From assembly GCA_964484205.1 (NCBI GenBank), contig CAZAEZ010000018.1, forward strand, positions 1 to 64,000: 64,000 nt of DNA, given 5' to 3'. Position numbers and translations under genes: made by a program. The notes beneath the pieces are model-generated. The model saw only the letters and a list, made by a program, of their open reading frames with translations. It was not told the origin of the DNA and made no database searches. Source of the stretch: M3007 sp964484205 (GTDB lineage: Bacteria > Bacteroidota > Bacteroidia > Chitinophagales > Saprospiraceae). This document shows positions 34,127 through 42,994 of the stretch, in pieces; the stretch's first letter is position 1, and every line of letters begins with the position of its first letter.

Positions 34127-34166
34127 AGCGGGCTCGGCAAATTCGATGCCGGGCCCGCTCGGGTTT
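34127..34166. terminator. Bidirectional intrinsic terminator
   Basis: The arms AGCGGGCTCGGCA (34127-34139) and TGCCGGGCCCGCT (34147-34159) have one U-G pair. A T run follows on the plus strand (GGGTTTT) and an A run precedes it (T run on the minus strand). It serves both the TonB receptor and the convergent LysM gene. Confidence 0.82.
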
Positions 34167-34185
34167 TAACTTTGATCTCAGCGCC

Positions 34186-35943
34186 TTAGTTCCGGGGTAT
34201 CAGCAAACGCTGACCGGCGATCAGGGTTTCATTCGGCTCCTTGTTGTTGACAAGGGCCAGTTCCTGTGCATTTACGCTGAATTTTATGGCGATTGAATTG
34301 ATCGTATCGCCTTGTCGAACAATGTATTCTTGAAAATAGGTCGGCTTTTTGACCGTGGACGGCTGTGGCTGGGTACCTGTCGTCGTTGGCTGATTGTAGG
34401 TTGCCGGAGCGACAGGTTGTGTAGTTGTCGGGGTGCTGTATAGATCAGGAAGCACGCCCGTGTTCGGATTGGTTGTTGCCGGTTGTTGTGGCTGATAATA
34501 CGGATGATTGAGCGCTGCAGGTTTGGAATTCAGGTTGGGGTACGGCGATGTATTTGTCGGCGTCACCGGCTGAATTGTTGTTGGCGTATTTTGGCTCGGG
34601 CAACAATCCGACACAAATACCTGCATACTGGGTTGGAGCAAAACAGTACCCGTGGCCGGATAATTATTCAATCTGCGCATTTCTGCCTCTGAAATGCCGT
34701 AGCGCTGGGCAATTCCGTACAAGGTCTCTCCTTTCTGCACCGTGTGAACCAAGGGCTGTGCCGGAGGGGTATACGGTGTGGCTGCCGGTGGTTGCGTAAG
34801 TGAATACGGCGCCGCCGCATAGGTTACGCTCGTATTCCAGTACATATCCTGCCGTTGAGCCACCGGGCCGTCCTGCGTTTTTGAAGCCAGTTCACCTTTA
34901 TAGACGACATCGGCCGTATTGGTTGGCGGTTTGCGCAGCCAGATTTTTTGGCAAACCAGGATCAGGTCCGGGTCCTTGATTTTATTCCAGGAGATGAGTG
35001 ATTTTACCGAAATCTCATACGCCCGTGAAATGCTGTTTAACGTCTGGCCAGGCTGAACAATATGGTAGCCTTCGCCGGGAAGTTCCGGGCAGCTCACCAA
35101 AGGGGGAAGCGTTGTGCCGGCACCAGTATTGGGTGGGGGCGGGCCATAATCGGGCATCGAGTATATTTCTTTATCGGTCCCGGTACCGTACGTCACCTCT
35201 GGCGTATACGTTGATAACGGCGGTGTATTCGTGTTGGCCATTCTGCCCTGGCATTTGGAATTGATGTAGTCTTCCAGCGCCATATTATTCACTTTTATCA
35301 GCCGGTACTGATTGTTTTCTGCTTCCACTGCCGTCATTCCGGTACGTTCGCTGGCAATCCCGATACCCGGAATGAAATCAAACTCCGAGCGTTCCTGGCT
35401 CACCTTTGTGGGTTCGCGCTTGAACCCATATTCATAAAAGCAACCCCTGATTTTCAAGCCGTTGAAGTAAATATACCAGGTAGAACTGCCCGTAGCGATA
35501 TTACTTTCATAAACCAGGTTGGAGGTATCAATGGCAAAGGAATAATTTGGCGCGCGGTAAAGATAGTAGGTCCCGCTGCGGATGACCTGCGTGGCGGAAA
35601 TAACCGGCACCAGCAAGTATCCGCGCGTTTGTTGCAGCACGATATATACCTGTTTGGTTACGTTATTGACCTCGTTTAAAAATTGATCGGTAAATTTAAA
35701 ATCCTTGCAGCTTACCGTATTAGGCGGTAGCGAAGGCGAATTGATTCCTCCCGAGCCAGTAGTTAAAATATATTGCTCATTAGCGGTAGGATTGACCGAA
35801 TAGGCCACAACGGAAGTGCCGGAGTAAACATATCTGTATTCCAATTGATCCATACAGGAGGCGTTGTACATCAGGTACAGCGGTTGAGCCATAAGCGTTC
35901 CGGCCAGACAAAGGCTCAGCAGGGTGAAATAGGTTTGTTTCAT
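34186..35943 (-). CDS. Secreted triple-LysM protein
   Basis: Protein of 585 residues with a signal peptide (MKQTYFTLLSLCLAGTLMAQ). The first ~280 residues form a unique domain of unknown fold. Three LysM domains follow: YHIVQPGQTLNSISRAYEIS (about 296), HTVQKGETLYGIAQRYGIS (about 398) and YIVRQGDTINSIAIKFSVN at the C-terminus. Linkers are rich in Pro, Thr, Gln and Asn. LysM binds peptidoglycan, so this is probably a periplasmic or surface protein anchored to the cell wall. No catalytic domain is recognised. The gene is monocistronic. Confidence 0.9.
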   Translation of the reverse strand: MKQTYFTLLSLCLAGTLMAQPLYLMYNASCMDQLEYRYVYSGTSVVAYSVNPTANEQYILTTGSGGINSPSLPPNTVSCKDFKFTDQFLNEVNNVTKQVYIVLQQTRGYLLVPVISATQVIRSGTYYLYRAPNYSFAIDTSNLVYESNIATGSSTWYIYFNGLKIRGCFYEYGFKREPTKVSQERSEFDFIPGIGIASERTGMTAVEAENNQYRLIKVNNMALEDYINSKCQGRMANTNTPPLSTYTPEVTYGTGTDKEIYSMPDYGPPPPNTGAGTTLPPLVSCPELPGEGYHIVQPGQTLNSISRAYEISVKSLISWNKIKDPDLILVCQKIWLRKPPTNTADVVYKGELASKTQDGPVAQRQDMYWNTSVTYAAAPYSLTQPPAATPYTPPAQPLVHTVQKGETLYGIAQRYGISEAEMRRLNNYPATGTVLLQPSMQVFVSDCCPSQNTPTTIQPVTPTNTSPYPNLNSKPAALNHPYYQPQQPATTNPNTGVLPDLYSTPTTTQPVAPATYNQPTTTGTQPQPSTVKKPTYFQEYIVRQGDTINSIAIKFSVNAQELALVNNKEPNETLIAGQRLLIPRN

Positions 35944-36210
35944 AACTGGCTGTTTATTGAAGAATCGGGTTAGTTGGAAATTTTGTTTTTTTTGTTTTGA
36001 AATGTATCCGAACTACCTGCAAGATTAAGGCAAAATATCCATAATTCCCGGCAACAAGCCAGACAACATTCCAGCAAGGTTGCAAAACAACGAATTAACA
36101 GAGTATTTCCAATTATTTAGTAACGCAAATTGTATTGAATTATGGTGAAATACAAATTTGTTAACGGAGAAAACAAACCCTTTCGTCACCCAGGAGTATC
36201 CGCCAGGTAG

Positions 36211-36218
36211 TACCTTTG
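36211..36218 (+). promoter_or_regulatory. -7 box directly before surE
   Basis: TACCTTTG matches TAnnTTTG and ends 5 bp before the ATG at 36224. The predicted transcript would have almost no leader. It excludes the longer in-frame start at 36158. Confidence 0.42.
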
Positions 36219-36223
36219 CACAC

Positions 36224-37009
36224 ATGGCAAAACCATTGATATTAGTAACCAACGATGATGGAATTGTGGCCCCGGGCATCCGGGCGCTGGTTGAGGCAGC
36301 CAGTTGTTTTGGCGAAGTGGTGGTCGTGGCGCCCGATTCACCCCAAAGTGGCAAAGGGCACGCTATTACCATGCACGACCCTTTGCGGCTCAAGCATGTC
36401 CAGGTTTTTCCGGGCATTGAAGCCTGGGAGTGCTCCGGAACCCCGGTAGATTGCGTCAAACTCGCCAAACATGTAGTGCTGAAAGACCGGCAAATCGACC
36501 TCTGCGTTTCCGGAATCAACCACGGCAGCAATGCATCGATTAATATTCTTTATTCCGGAACATTGTCCGCCGCCATGGAAGCATCGCTGGAGGGTATTCA
36601 CAGCATAGGTTTTTCGCTGCTCGATTACAGTTTTGAAGCTGACTTTGAACCCGGGAAACCCTGGATAAAACATATCATAAGTTACGCCCTGAGTCAGAAT
36701 TTTCCGGCAGGAAAACTACTCAATGTGAACATTCCCAAACTACCTGCCGACGCCCTGCGCGGCATTCGGATTTGCCGGCAGGCAAACGCCCGTTGGGTGG
36801 AAGAATTTATGGAGGGCCGCGATCCGAACAACCAGCCGTACTACTGGCTGACCGGCAAATTTGTAAACGACGATAATAATAACGACACCGACGTCTGGGC
36901 CCTGGAAAACGGGTACATATCGGTTGTTCCCTCCATGCACGACCTGACGGACTATCCCGGCATGGAACGCATGCGGAAGCTCGAACAGATGAATGGCGTT
37001 TCCAGTTGA
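36224..37009 (+). CDS. surE: 5'/3'-nucleotidase SurE
   Basis: Metal-dependent nucleotidase of 261 residues. The metal-binding start is ILVTNDDGIVAPGI. The second signature is VSGINHGSNASINILYSGT, followed by SAAMEA. It dephosphorylates nucleoside monophosphates and is linked to stationary-phase survival. Start MAKPLILVTNDDG at 36224 is set by the -7 box just upstream. A small membrane-protein gene follows after 21 bp. Confidence 0.97.
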   Translation: MAKPLILVTNDDGIVAPGIRALVEAASCFGEVVVVAPDSPQSGKGHAITMHDPLRLKHVQVFPGIEAWECSGTPVDCVKLAKHVVLKDRQIDLCVSGINHGSNASINILYSGTLSAAMEASLEGIHSIGFSLLDYSFEADFEPGKPWIKHIISYALSQNFPAGKLLNVNIPKLPADALRGIRICRQANARWVEEFMEGRDPNNQPYYWLTGKFVNDDNNNDTDVWALENGYISVVPSMHDLTDYPGMERMRKLEQMNGVSS

Positions 37010-37030
37010 TGAATTTTTAAGCACATAACC

Positions 37031-37330
37031 ATGTTCAATCGCAATGAAATTTGGGCGGGCCTGCTATTCGGGGTATTACTGCCGTTTTTTGGATTCCTGT
37101 TGTTGTACAACCTTTTCGGTTTTTTGGAAATGAAAGGCGCGGCAAGTGGAGAGGGTTTTTCCACCAACTTCAGGGAACGTACGCTGGCAATTGTGGCTAT
37201 CGCGCTCAACCTGATTCCGCTGAATATCTATCGCCGCCGCCGCTGGGACCTGTCCATGCGCGGTGTCGTGATTGCCACTGCCGTACTGGCGGGTATCTGG
37301 TTAGTCCGTTTTGGCGTGTATTTATTGTAA
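37031..37330 (+). CDS. Small membrane protein of unknown function
   Basis: Protein of 99 residues with three hydrophobic segments (about 9-33, 52-68 and 79-97). Positively charged YRRRRWDLSMRG lies between the second and third, which suggests a cytoplasmic loop. It follows surE by 21 bp and is likely cotranscribed. It resembles small conserved Bacteroidota inner-membrane proteins, but no family is recognised. Confidence 0.75.
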   Translation: MFNRNEIWAGLLFGVLLPFFGFLLLYNLFGFLEMKGAASGEGFSTNFRERTLAIVAIALNLIPLNIYRRRRWDLSMRGVVIATAVLAGIWLVRFGVYLL

Positions 37331-37348
37331 GGGCCTACCCGAAACCGT

Positions 37349-37669
37349 TCACCGGTTAAAACCATAGTCGCGTTCGACCAAACAAATACGCGTTTTAAAT
37401 TCCCGGTACCAGGTTGATCGCCCAAGCGCTTGTGCCGGCAAGTGCTCCGAGTTGGCCTTCCACTGCCGGATGGCGTCTAAACTCTGCCAGTATGAAACGG
37501 TAATTCCGATTTCGTTGCGCGCCGATTCAGCACCTAAAAATCCGGGTTGAACAGCCGCGAGATCAAGCATGCGTTGCGCCATTTTGGCATAGCCTGCTGC
37601 GTCGGCATCTGTGCGAACAGAGGTAAAAATGACGGCATAATACGGCGGTTCAGGTGTGTTGGCAATCAT
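37349..37669 (-). CDS. Antibiotic-biosynthesis-monooxygenase (ABM) fold protein
   Basis: Small dimeric alpha/beta-barrel type protein of 106 residues. The family features are YYAVIFTSVRTD at the start, MLDLAAVQPGFLGAESAR in the middle, and VSYWQSLDAIRQWKANSEH near the end. ABM-fold proteins include heme-degrading and quinol-oxidising enzymes and many of unknown function. The WQSLDAIRQWK segment is typical of the uncharacterised YqjZ-like branch. The gene is convergent with the small membrane protein gene, 18 bp apart. Function unknown. Confidence 0.88.
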   Translation of the reverse strand: MIANTPEPPYYAVIFTSVRTDADAAGYAKMAQRMLDLAAVQPGFLGAESARNEIGITVSYWQSLDAIRQWKANSEHLPAQALGRSTWYREFKTRICLVERDYGFNR

Positions 37670-37726
37670 GACAGCATATGTTTAAATGTGCATAAAAATC
37701 TGCTTTGAATAATGCGAAACATAAAG

Positions 37727-37760
37727 AAAAGGGCGTACGATTATTCATCGAACGCCCTTT
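37727..37760 (-). terminator. Terminator of the ilvE gene
   Basis: On the minus strand, the arms AAAGGGCGTTCGAT and ATCGTACGCCCTTT (one mismatch) are followed by TTCTTT. It lies 28 bp after the ilvE stop. Confidence 0.7.
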
Positions 37761-37787
37761 CTCCTGCAGTATTTCTGCCTAATGAAG

Positions 37788-38912
37788 TTAAACAGTGGCT
37801 TCTTCCAGCACCGGTACTTGCACCTCCGCATTCTTCAGGGCATCGGTACAGGAATCCAGCCAGCCGTACTCGTCCGGGATGCGTCCCATCCGAAGTTGGT
37901 TGATGTAGTTTTTAAGCCGTGTGCCAACCGGGCGGTGTTCATCGTCTACCGGCGGCAGTTCGAGTTTGCGGTCCCGCCAGGTAATTTCACTCACATGGCT
38001 CACCACCGCTGCCGTACCGGAGCCAAAACACTCTTGCAAGGAACCGCGCCAGTATGCGTCGACAATTTCAGCAATACTCAACAAGCGTTCCTCAACAGTA
38101 TAGCCCCAATCTTTCAACAGGCGCAGAAAACTATCCCGGGTAATACCGCGAAGGATCGTCCCGGTTGTAGCCGGCGTGATCACCTTGCCGTCCATTACAA
38201 AAAACAGATTCATCGTTCCAACTTCCTGCACATACTTCTTTTCGATGGAGTCCATCCACATCACCTGATCATAGCCTGCTTTGTTGGCACGTTGGGTCGG
38301 CAGCAGGGAAGCGCCGTAGTTGCCGGCACATTTTGCCTCACCGGCGCCGCCCAATGCCGCACGGGTGAACACTTCTTCGACCCACAGTTTTACGGGTTTC
38401 GGATAATACGGGCCGACAGGGCCGGTGAAAATCAAGAACTTGTATGCTTTTGAAGCGTGCACCCCGAAGTATTCATCCGTGGCAAACATAATCGGGCGGA
38501 TATACAGGGAGTACCCTTCCTGTTCCGGAATCCAATCGCGGTCCAGGTCGATCAGCATATGTAAGCCCTGCAAAAAAAGTTCGGTAGGAATTTTCGGCAT
38601 GCACATCCGCTCTGCGGAAATATTGAGCCGCCGGGCGTGCATTTCTGCGCGAAAAAGCATCGGCTCACCCTTGCACTTGGAGGCTTTCATGCCTTCGAAA
38701 ATACTCTGTCCGTAGTGAAGGGCCAGGTTAGCCGGGGAGATTTCAAGTTTATGAAAAGGTTCAATCCTGGGGTCAATCCAGTTCTCGCCATCGAATTCCA
38801 CAACAAACATATGGTCGGAAATAACCTTCCCAAACGGGAGGTTCTGGAAGTCAACACTCGAGCGCCGGGATTCGGTAGTCCGGGTCACAGGAATCGTGTA
38901 TTGCATTGGCAT
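37788..38912 (-). CDS. ilvE: Branched-chain amino acid aminotransferase
   Basis: Fold-type IV PLP enzyme of 374 residues that transaminates Leu, Ile and Val. Seen are LHYGQSIFEGMKASK, the PLP-Lys region AKCAGNYGASLLPTQ (Lys about 214) and the phosphate-binding TGTILRGITRDSFL. The length fits the long eukaryote-like BCAT-II group common in Bacteroidota. The start is either ATG 38912 or ATG 38906. The gene is single. A terminator follows at 37727-37760. The 18-bp palindrome at 38957-38974 lies upstream. Confidence 0.96.
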   Translation of the reverse strand: MPMQYTIPVTRTTESRRSSVDFQNLPFGKVISDHMFVVEFDGENWIDPRIEPFHKLEISPANLALHYGQSIFEGMKASKCKGEPMLFRAEMHARRLNISAERMCMPKIPTELFLQGLHMLIDLDRDWIPEQEGYSLYIRPIMFATDEYFGVHASKAYKFLIFTGPVGPYYPKPVKLWVEEVFTRAALGGAGEAKCAGNYGASLLPTQRANKAGYDQVMWMDSIEKKYVQEVGTMNLFFVMDGKVITPATTGTILRGITRDSFLRLLKDWGYTVEERLLSIAEIVDAYWRGSLQECFGSGTAAVVSHVSEITWRDRKLELPPVDDEHRPVGTRLKNYINQLRMGRIPDEYGWLDSCTDALKNAEVQVPVLEEATV

Positions 38913-38942
38913 AGTCTTAATTTGTTAGGACAAATATTACAA

Positions 38943-38974
38943 TTGGTTTGGTCGTGCAAAGTTACGTAACTTTG
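38943..38974 (+). promoter_or_regulatory. Promoter with an 18-bp palindrome spanning the -7 box
   Basis: CAAAGTTACGTAACTTTG (38957-38974) is a perfect palindrome that contains TAACTTTG, an exact TAnnTTTG box, on both strands. On the plus strand TTG (38943-38945) is 21 bp upstream of the box. On the minus strand no -33 TTG is at the right place. It lies between ilvE (minus) and the 144-residue gene (plus), so it may be an operator that covers both promoters. Confidence 0.45.
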
Positions 38975-39123
38975 TAGCAAGTTAAAATTATATTTCAAAT
39001 CAAATTGGCATTTTTTGCTTTTGCCAAATTATTGTTCAATCATTGGCAATAATTAGCGCGAATATACTTTTTCTTAAAAAAAGCGGCAAAAACTTCTTGT
39101 CATTGATTTGGTCAAATAACGCC

Positions 39124-39558
39124 ATGTTTTCAGACACCGACTTGATATATTTAATTCCGGAAGATTCCATTTTGAACCGGGTAAAAGGAGGCTTCGCAAA
39201 ACGCGTTGCCCTCGTCGTTTTAAAGGAAACGGAAGGTCTGGAACATACAAATTTTCTGAATAAGGTATTGCTGGCAGCCGGGCTAAATCTGGAAAAAGAC
39301 ACGCTCCTTGCTGCGTTGGAGGCAGGCGAGCAGCTGCCTGTATTGCCTCTGGCAAAAACTAAACAAGCCGAAAGTATTTTGGTTTTTGGCTTTACGCCAA
39401 AACAACTGGGCCTGAACCTTGATTGCCCCCTGTACCAACCGGTTAATTTTTATGGCGTACGCTTTCTTTTTGCCGACAATGTATCGATTCTTGAACCGGA
39501 TAACGGCCGAAAACGGCAACTCTGGCAAGCCTTGCAACAACTATTTTTGAATAAATAA
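39124..39558 (+). CDS. Unknown protein, 144 residues, upstream of fabD
   Basis: Soluble alpha/beta-looking protein. It starts MFSDTDLIYLIPEDSILN at the first ATG. An upstream in-frame TTG at 39043 lies in an AT-rich stretch and is not preferred. Features are KRVALVVLKETEGLEHTNF, LLAAGLNLEKDTLLAALEA and ESILVFGFTPKQLGLNLD. The pattern of a Leu-rich helix then FGFTPxxLGL is reminiscent of small uracil-DNA-glycosylase-fold or HolD-like proteins, but I cannot confirm this. fabD follows 55 bp downstream on the same strand. Confidence 0.72.
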   Translation: MFSDTDLIYLIPEDSILNRVKGGFAKRVALVVLKETEGLEHTNFLNKVLLAAGLNLEKDTLLAALEAGEQLPVLPLAKTKQAESILVFGFTPKQLGLNLDCPLYQPVNFYGVRFLFADNVSILEPDNGRKRQLWQALQQLFLNK

Positions 39559-39613
39559 CCAGTTTTAATAGTCTGCCTCGGAACAACCCAGAGCAGATTT
39601 ATCCAATTCGCGC

Positions 39614-40495
39614 ATGAAAGCATACGTATTTCCGGGACAAGGCTCCCAATTTGAAGGCATGGGCAAAGCGCTGTATGATTCCAATGACAGCGCCCGGCAA
39701 CTTTTCGAGCAAGCCAATTCAATTTTGGGTTGGCGGATTACCGACCTGATGTTCACCGGCTCAAAAGATGACCTGACTCAAACAAAAGTTACGCAACCGG
39801 CCGTATTCCTGGAAAGCATCGTCCGGGCCAGCATCGCCGGCGACGCCTTCCGCCCCGATGCGGTAGCCGGGCATTCCCTCGGCGAAATCACCGCATTGGC
39901 CGCCTCCGGAGCATTGTCGTTCGCCGATGCGCTGCAACTGGTCAGCAAACGCGCATTTGCCATGCAAAAAGCCTGCGAACTAACGGAAAGCACCATGGCG
40001 GCCGTACTTGGCATGGAGGATGCCCAAGTCGAAGAAATCTGTGCGGCCATCACCGATGAAGTAGTCGTACCGGCAAACTACAACTCCCCCGGCCAGCTGG
40101 TCATCTCCGGTTCAAAAAAAGGCATCGAACTGGCCGCCGCCAGACTTCAGGAAGCAGGCGCCAAACGCGTGATCGTGCTCGCCGTGGGCGGCGCCTTCCA
40201 CTCGCCGCTGATGCAACCGGCACAGGACGAACTGGCCGAAGCCATCCGGAATACGCCGTTTCAGAAACCCGTTTGCCCGGTTTATCAAAATGTACATGCC
40301 CGGCCTGTTACGGACCCGGAGGAAATCCGTCAAAACCTCATCGCGCAACTCACGGCCCCGGTTCGCTGGACGCAAACCATTGAAAACATGATCCATAGCG
40401 GCATCTCAACGTTTATCGAAGTAGGCGGCGGCGCTGCTGTTCTCCGGGGAATGATCCGGAAGATCAACCCGGATGTAAGCACCGACGTTTTGTAA
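39614..40495 (+). CDS. fabD: Malonyl-CoA:ACP transacylase
   Basis: Protein of 293 residues, family length. It loads malonyl groups onto acyl carrier protein for fatty acid synthesis. The start is KAYVFPGQGSQFEGMGKAL. The catalytic Ser is in VAGHSLGEITAL (about S89), and the partner His is in VGGAFHSPLM (about H198). QPAVFLES and VPANYNSPGQLVISG are also typical. The other fatty-acid genes are not adjacent. The next gene, yqgE, follows after about 130 bp. Confidence 0.97.
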   Translation: MKAYVFPGQGSQFEGMGKALYDSNDSARQLFEQANSILGWRITDLMFTGSKDDLTQTKVTQPAVFLESIVRASIAGDAFRPDAVAGHSLGEITALAASGALSFADALQLVSKRAFAMQKACELTESTMAAVLGMEDAQVEEICAAITDEVVVPANYNSPGQLVISGSKKGIELAAARLQEAGAKRVIVLAVGGAFHSPLMQPAQDELAEAIRNTPFQKPVCPVYQNVHARPVTDPEEIRQNLIAQLTAPVRWTQTIENMIHSGISTFIEVGGGAAVLRGMIRKINPDVSTDVL

Positions 40496-40624
40496 AATCA
40501 AAAACGCCGGGCCAATTTCAAAACCGTTATTCCGCAGTTATCCGGCAACAAAACCTCCGGCGTGGCTTGCTTTTAAAATAATTTCTTCCATACATTGGTT
40601 GGCAAATGAAAAGCAACATTTGAT

Positions 40625-41185
40625 ATGGCAACAAACACGATGATTCGAAGTGGGCAAGTGCTGATTGCCGAGCCATTTATGCTTGACCCGTATTTCCGGC
40701 GTTCCGTAGTCCTGCTTTGCGAACACCATGAGGAAGGTACCATTGGGTTTATCCTGAACAAGAATATTGACATGGGAATCAATGACCTGATGGCGGATTT
40801 CCCAAAATTTGAAGCTGAAATTTTTTACGGCGGCCCGGTCCAAACAGACACCTTGCATTACGTCCACGACTTAGGAGAAATGCTGGAAGACAGCGTAAAA
40901 ATTGCAGAGGGCGTTTGGTGGGGCGGCGATTTTGAACAACTCAAATTCCTGATTTCACAACAACTGATCCAACCGGCAAACATTCGATTTTTTGTGGGCT
41001 ATTCCGGATGGACTTCCGGTCAACTGAAAGAAGAATTGAAGTTTGGCTCCTGGGTTCCCGGCGACATGAACGCCAATTATATTTTCAAATTCAAACCCAA
41101 TCATTTGTGGCGCCATGTCATGTACACCAAAGGCGATCTTTTTGAGATCATTTCCGACATGCCGGAAGACATGAGCTGGAATTAA
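40625..41185 (+). CDS. yqgE: YqgE/AlgH family protein (UPF0301)
   Basis: Protein of 186 residues. The signature start is GQVLIAEPFMLDPYFRRSVV, and ILNKNIDMGINDLMADF, IFYGGPVQTDTLHYVHDLG and FFVGYSGWTSGQLKEELKFG follow. This matches the UPF0301/AlgH family, whose molecular role is poorly known. ATG 40625 is chosen. A terminator for this gene lies within the 3' end of the convergent galactosidase gene (41218-41248), and the stop codons are only 8 bp apart. Confidence 0.95.
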   Translation: MATNTMIRSGQVLIAEPFMLDPYFRRSVVLLCEHHEEGTIGFILNKNIDMGINDLMADFPKFEAEIFYGGPVQTDTLHYVHDLGEMLEDSVKIAEGVWWGGDFEQLKFLISQQLIQPANIRFFVGYSGWTSGQLKEELKFGSWVPGDMNANYIFKFKPNHLWRHVMYTKGDLFEIISDMPEDMSWN

Positions 41186-41193
41186 CCCGGCGA

Positions 41194-42903
41194 CTAATTT
41201 TTCAAAATCATAGTTTCAAACGGCCGGAGGGTAATCCGGCCGTTTTTTGTTGTAGATACCCCTACCGGTTTTGCCGTCAGATTGCAATAGGCCGCAAATG
41301 GCTCGCCCGATTTTTCAACCAGAATACAATACACATCGGAATCCAGCCGGGTAACCGCCCGCACCGGGCTGCCCGACCAGCTCAGGGCATCTTCCAGTTC
41401 GCTGCGCTGCTCCGGCGTGTACGTGCCGACATCATCGGAAGTAAACAACACCCCGCCAAGTAATGCATTGATGATCAGCAAGGTATTCTGCTGCACCGGC
41501 GTAAGGTGTTGGTGATCCTCGCGCAAAATGAACACATCGGGGTCGCTCATAAAGGCATGCCCATGCAGGTGCCAGCGCCCCAGCACCGAGCGCAAGGCCG
41601 CCAGGGTGCTCACCCGCTCGCGATGCCGCAAAAAAGCAAGCATACGGTGCTCCCAATGCAAGTGCACATCGCCGCCAACCCGGCAATAATCGGCATTTTC
41701 GGCAGCGGCACTCAGCGGAACCCCGCAGGCCAGCATAGTCCGATAGCCCATTTGCCGGCGCAAAAACTCCATCGCATCATGCATCACCTGCCCGCGTGTT
41801 TTTTCCCGCGGAGGCTGGAGACAAACTGCAAACAAAAAATCCAGTTTAAGCAACTCAAAACCCCAGCGCTCCAAAATCACATGAAAAACACCGCTGAGGT
41901 AATCCTGCACTTCCGGATGGTAAAAATCCAGCGCATAAAACCAACCACCCCAGTACGGATTCCAGCCCACACGAATCGCGCGCCCCCGCGCATTTTTCAA
42001 CAACCACTCCGGATGCCGTTTTACCAGTTCCGACCTGGCCGACGCGACAAAAGGCGCCAGCCAAAGCCCCGGCGCCAGCCCTTTCTCCCGGATAGCCTCG
42101 GCAACCGGCCCCATGCCATTGGGAAAAGTCGGCTTAACCGACCGCCAGTCGCCCACGGCCGTTTGCCAGCCATCGTCGATCTGGACATACCGGAACGGCA
42201 AGCCGCTTTCGGCTATCGCCGCTGTATTTTTTAAAATTATGCTTTCCGAAATCTTGGTAAAATGGCGGTACCAACTGGTCCAACCAAGTGCCGGCGCCTG
42301 CTCCAACCGGCTTGAATCAATATCGGCAAAAAGCCGTTGCACATCCTGCCCGACCCAGAAGTCCAGCCCGGGAAACGAATGGGCCAGATGCAAGCCCCGC
42401 AAATCCTTGCGCACCGCCATGGTTTTGTTTACCTGATCAAATAAAAACAAGGTAAATCCGGTGTTTTCAGCCAGTGAGCCCAGGTAGGTCGTTTTGCCAT
42501 CCGGCCCGACCACGTAGGTGTATGACCAGGCGTGCAATTGGCCGGCGCCATGCGGAATGCCGCTGATGTGCGCATCACCGGAATACCCCATGACCGGACG
42601 GGCAACTTTTCGCAAACGCGGAATCTCGGCTTGCACCGGAAGCAGCCGGCTTTCACTCCACGATTGATAGCCGTTGGCAAAAAACAAATCGGCCTGAGGA
42701 CAGGCCAACTCGACAACCAGATCGAGCACCGTCAAATCTGTTTTTGGATGCAAAAAAATGGTGTAGCGCCAACCCGAATTGTCTTCAACGCATTGAAAAT
42801 CAACATGCAATTCTTCAAAAGAATTGGCCTGGCCCGGCACCAGCAAGTACTGCTTTTCACCCTGCGGACCGGCTATACGTACGATGGCATTTTGAAATTT
42901 CAT
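41194..42903 (-). CDS. GH36 family alpha-galactosidase-like hydrolase
   Basis: Protein of 569 residues, shorter than classic GH36 enzymes of about 720. The N-terminal beta-sandwich (about 1-190) includes FFANGYQSWSES. The (beta/alpha)8 barrel contains LGWTSWYRHFTKISE, RYVQIDDGWQTAVGDW, and the nucleophile in FELLKLDFLFAVC (Asp). YCRVGGDVHLHWEHR probably carries the acid/base Asp. The barrel ends in GGVLFTSDDVGTYTP, followed by a C-terminal sandwich. No signal peptide, so probably cytoplasmic. ATG 42903 (MKFQNAIVRIAG) is chosen. A longer frame to 43062 overlaps the RNA methyltransferase and is rejected. No sugar transporter is adjacent, so the substrate is inferred only from the family. Confidence 0.86.
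   Translation of the reverse strand: MKFQNAIVRIAGPQGEKQYLLVPGQANSFEELHVDFQCVEDNSGWRYTIFLHPKTDLTVLDLVVELACPQADLFFANGYQSWSESRLLPVQAEIPRLRKVARPVMGYSGDAHISGIPHGAGQLHAWSYTYVVGPDGKTTYLGSLAENTGFTLFLFDQVNKTMAVRKDLRGLHLAHSFPGLDFWVGQDVQRLFADIDSSRLEQAPALGWTSWYRHFTKISESIILKNTAAIAESGLPFRYVQIDDGWQTAVGDWRSVKPTFPNGMGPVAEAIREKGLAPGLWLAPFVASARSELVKRHPEWLLKNARGRAIRVGWNPYWGGWFYALDFYHPEVQDYLSGVFHVILERWGFELLKLDFLFAVCLQPPREKTRGQVMHDAMEFLRRQMGYRTMLACGVPLSAAAENADYCRVGGDVHLHWEHRMLAFLRHRERVSTLAALRSVLGRWHLHGHAFMSDPDVFILREDHQHLTPVQQNTLLIINALLGGVLFTSDDVGTYTPEQRSELEDALSWSGSPVRAVTRLDSDVYCILVEKSGEPFAAYCNLTAKPVGVSTTKNGRITLRPFETMILKN
41218..41248 (+). terminator. Intrinsic terminator inside the galactosidase coding region
   Basis: The arms AAACGGCCGGA (41218-41228) and TCCGGCCGTTT (41235-41245), a 6-nt loop and a run of six T make a strong terminator for the plus-strand yqgE transcript. 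It lies inside the last 20 codons of the convergent GH36 gene. Confidence 0.82.
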
Positions 42904-42968
42904 GGAAACATCGGCTGATTTGGGTTGCAAGTTAGGGATTCCGGCTGCTTGAATCAGCGGCGATGGCC

Positions 42969-42976
42969 TACCTTTG
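42969..42976 (+). promoter_or_regulatory. -7 box before RNA methyltransferase gene
   Basis: TACCTTTG matches TAnnTTTG. The in-frame TTG at 42974 lies within it, so the start codon must be further downstream. TTG 42995 is the best candidate. Confidence 0.42.
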
Positions 42977-42994
42977 CCTGAAACCGGATTCGCT

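Noticed and set aside
42974..42994. Upstream TTG start for the RNA methyltransferase
   Set aside because: The codon lies inside an exact -7 promoter box, so it would not be in the transcript.
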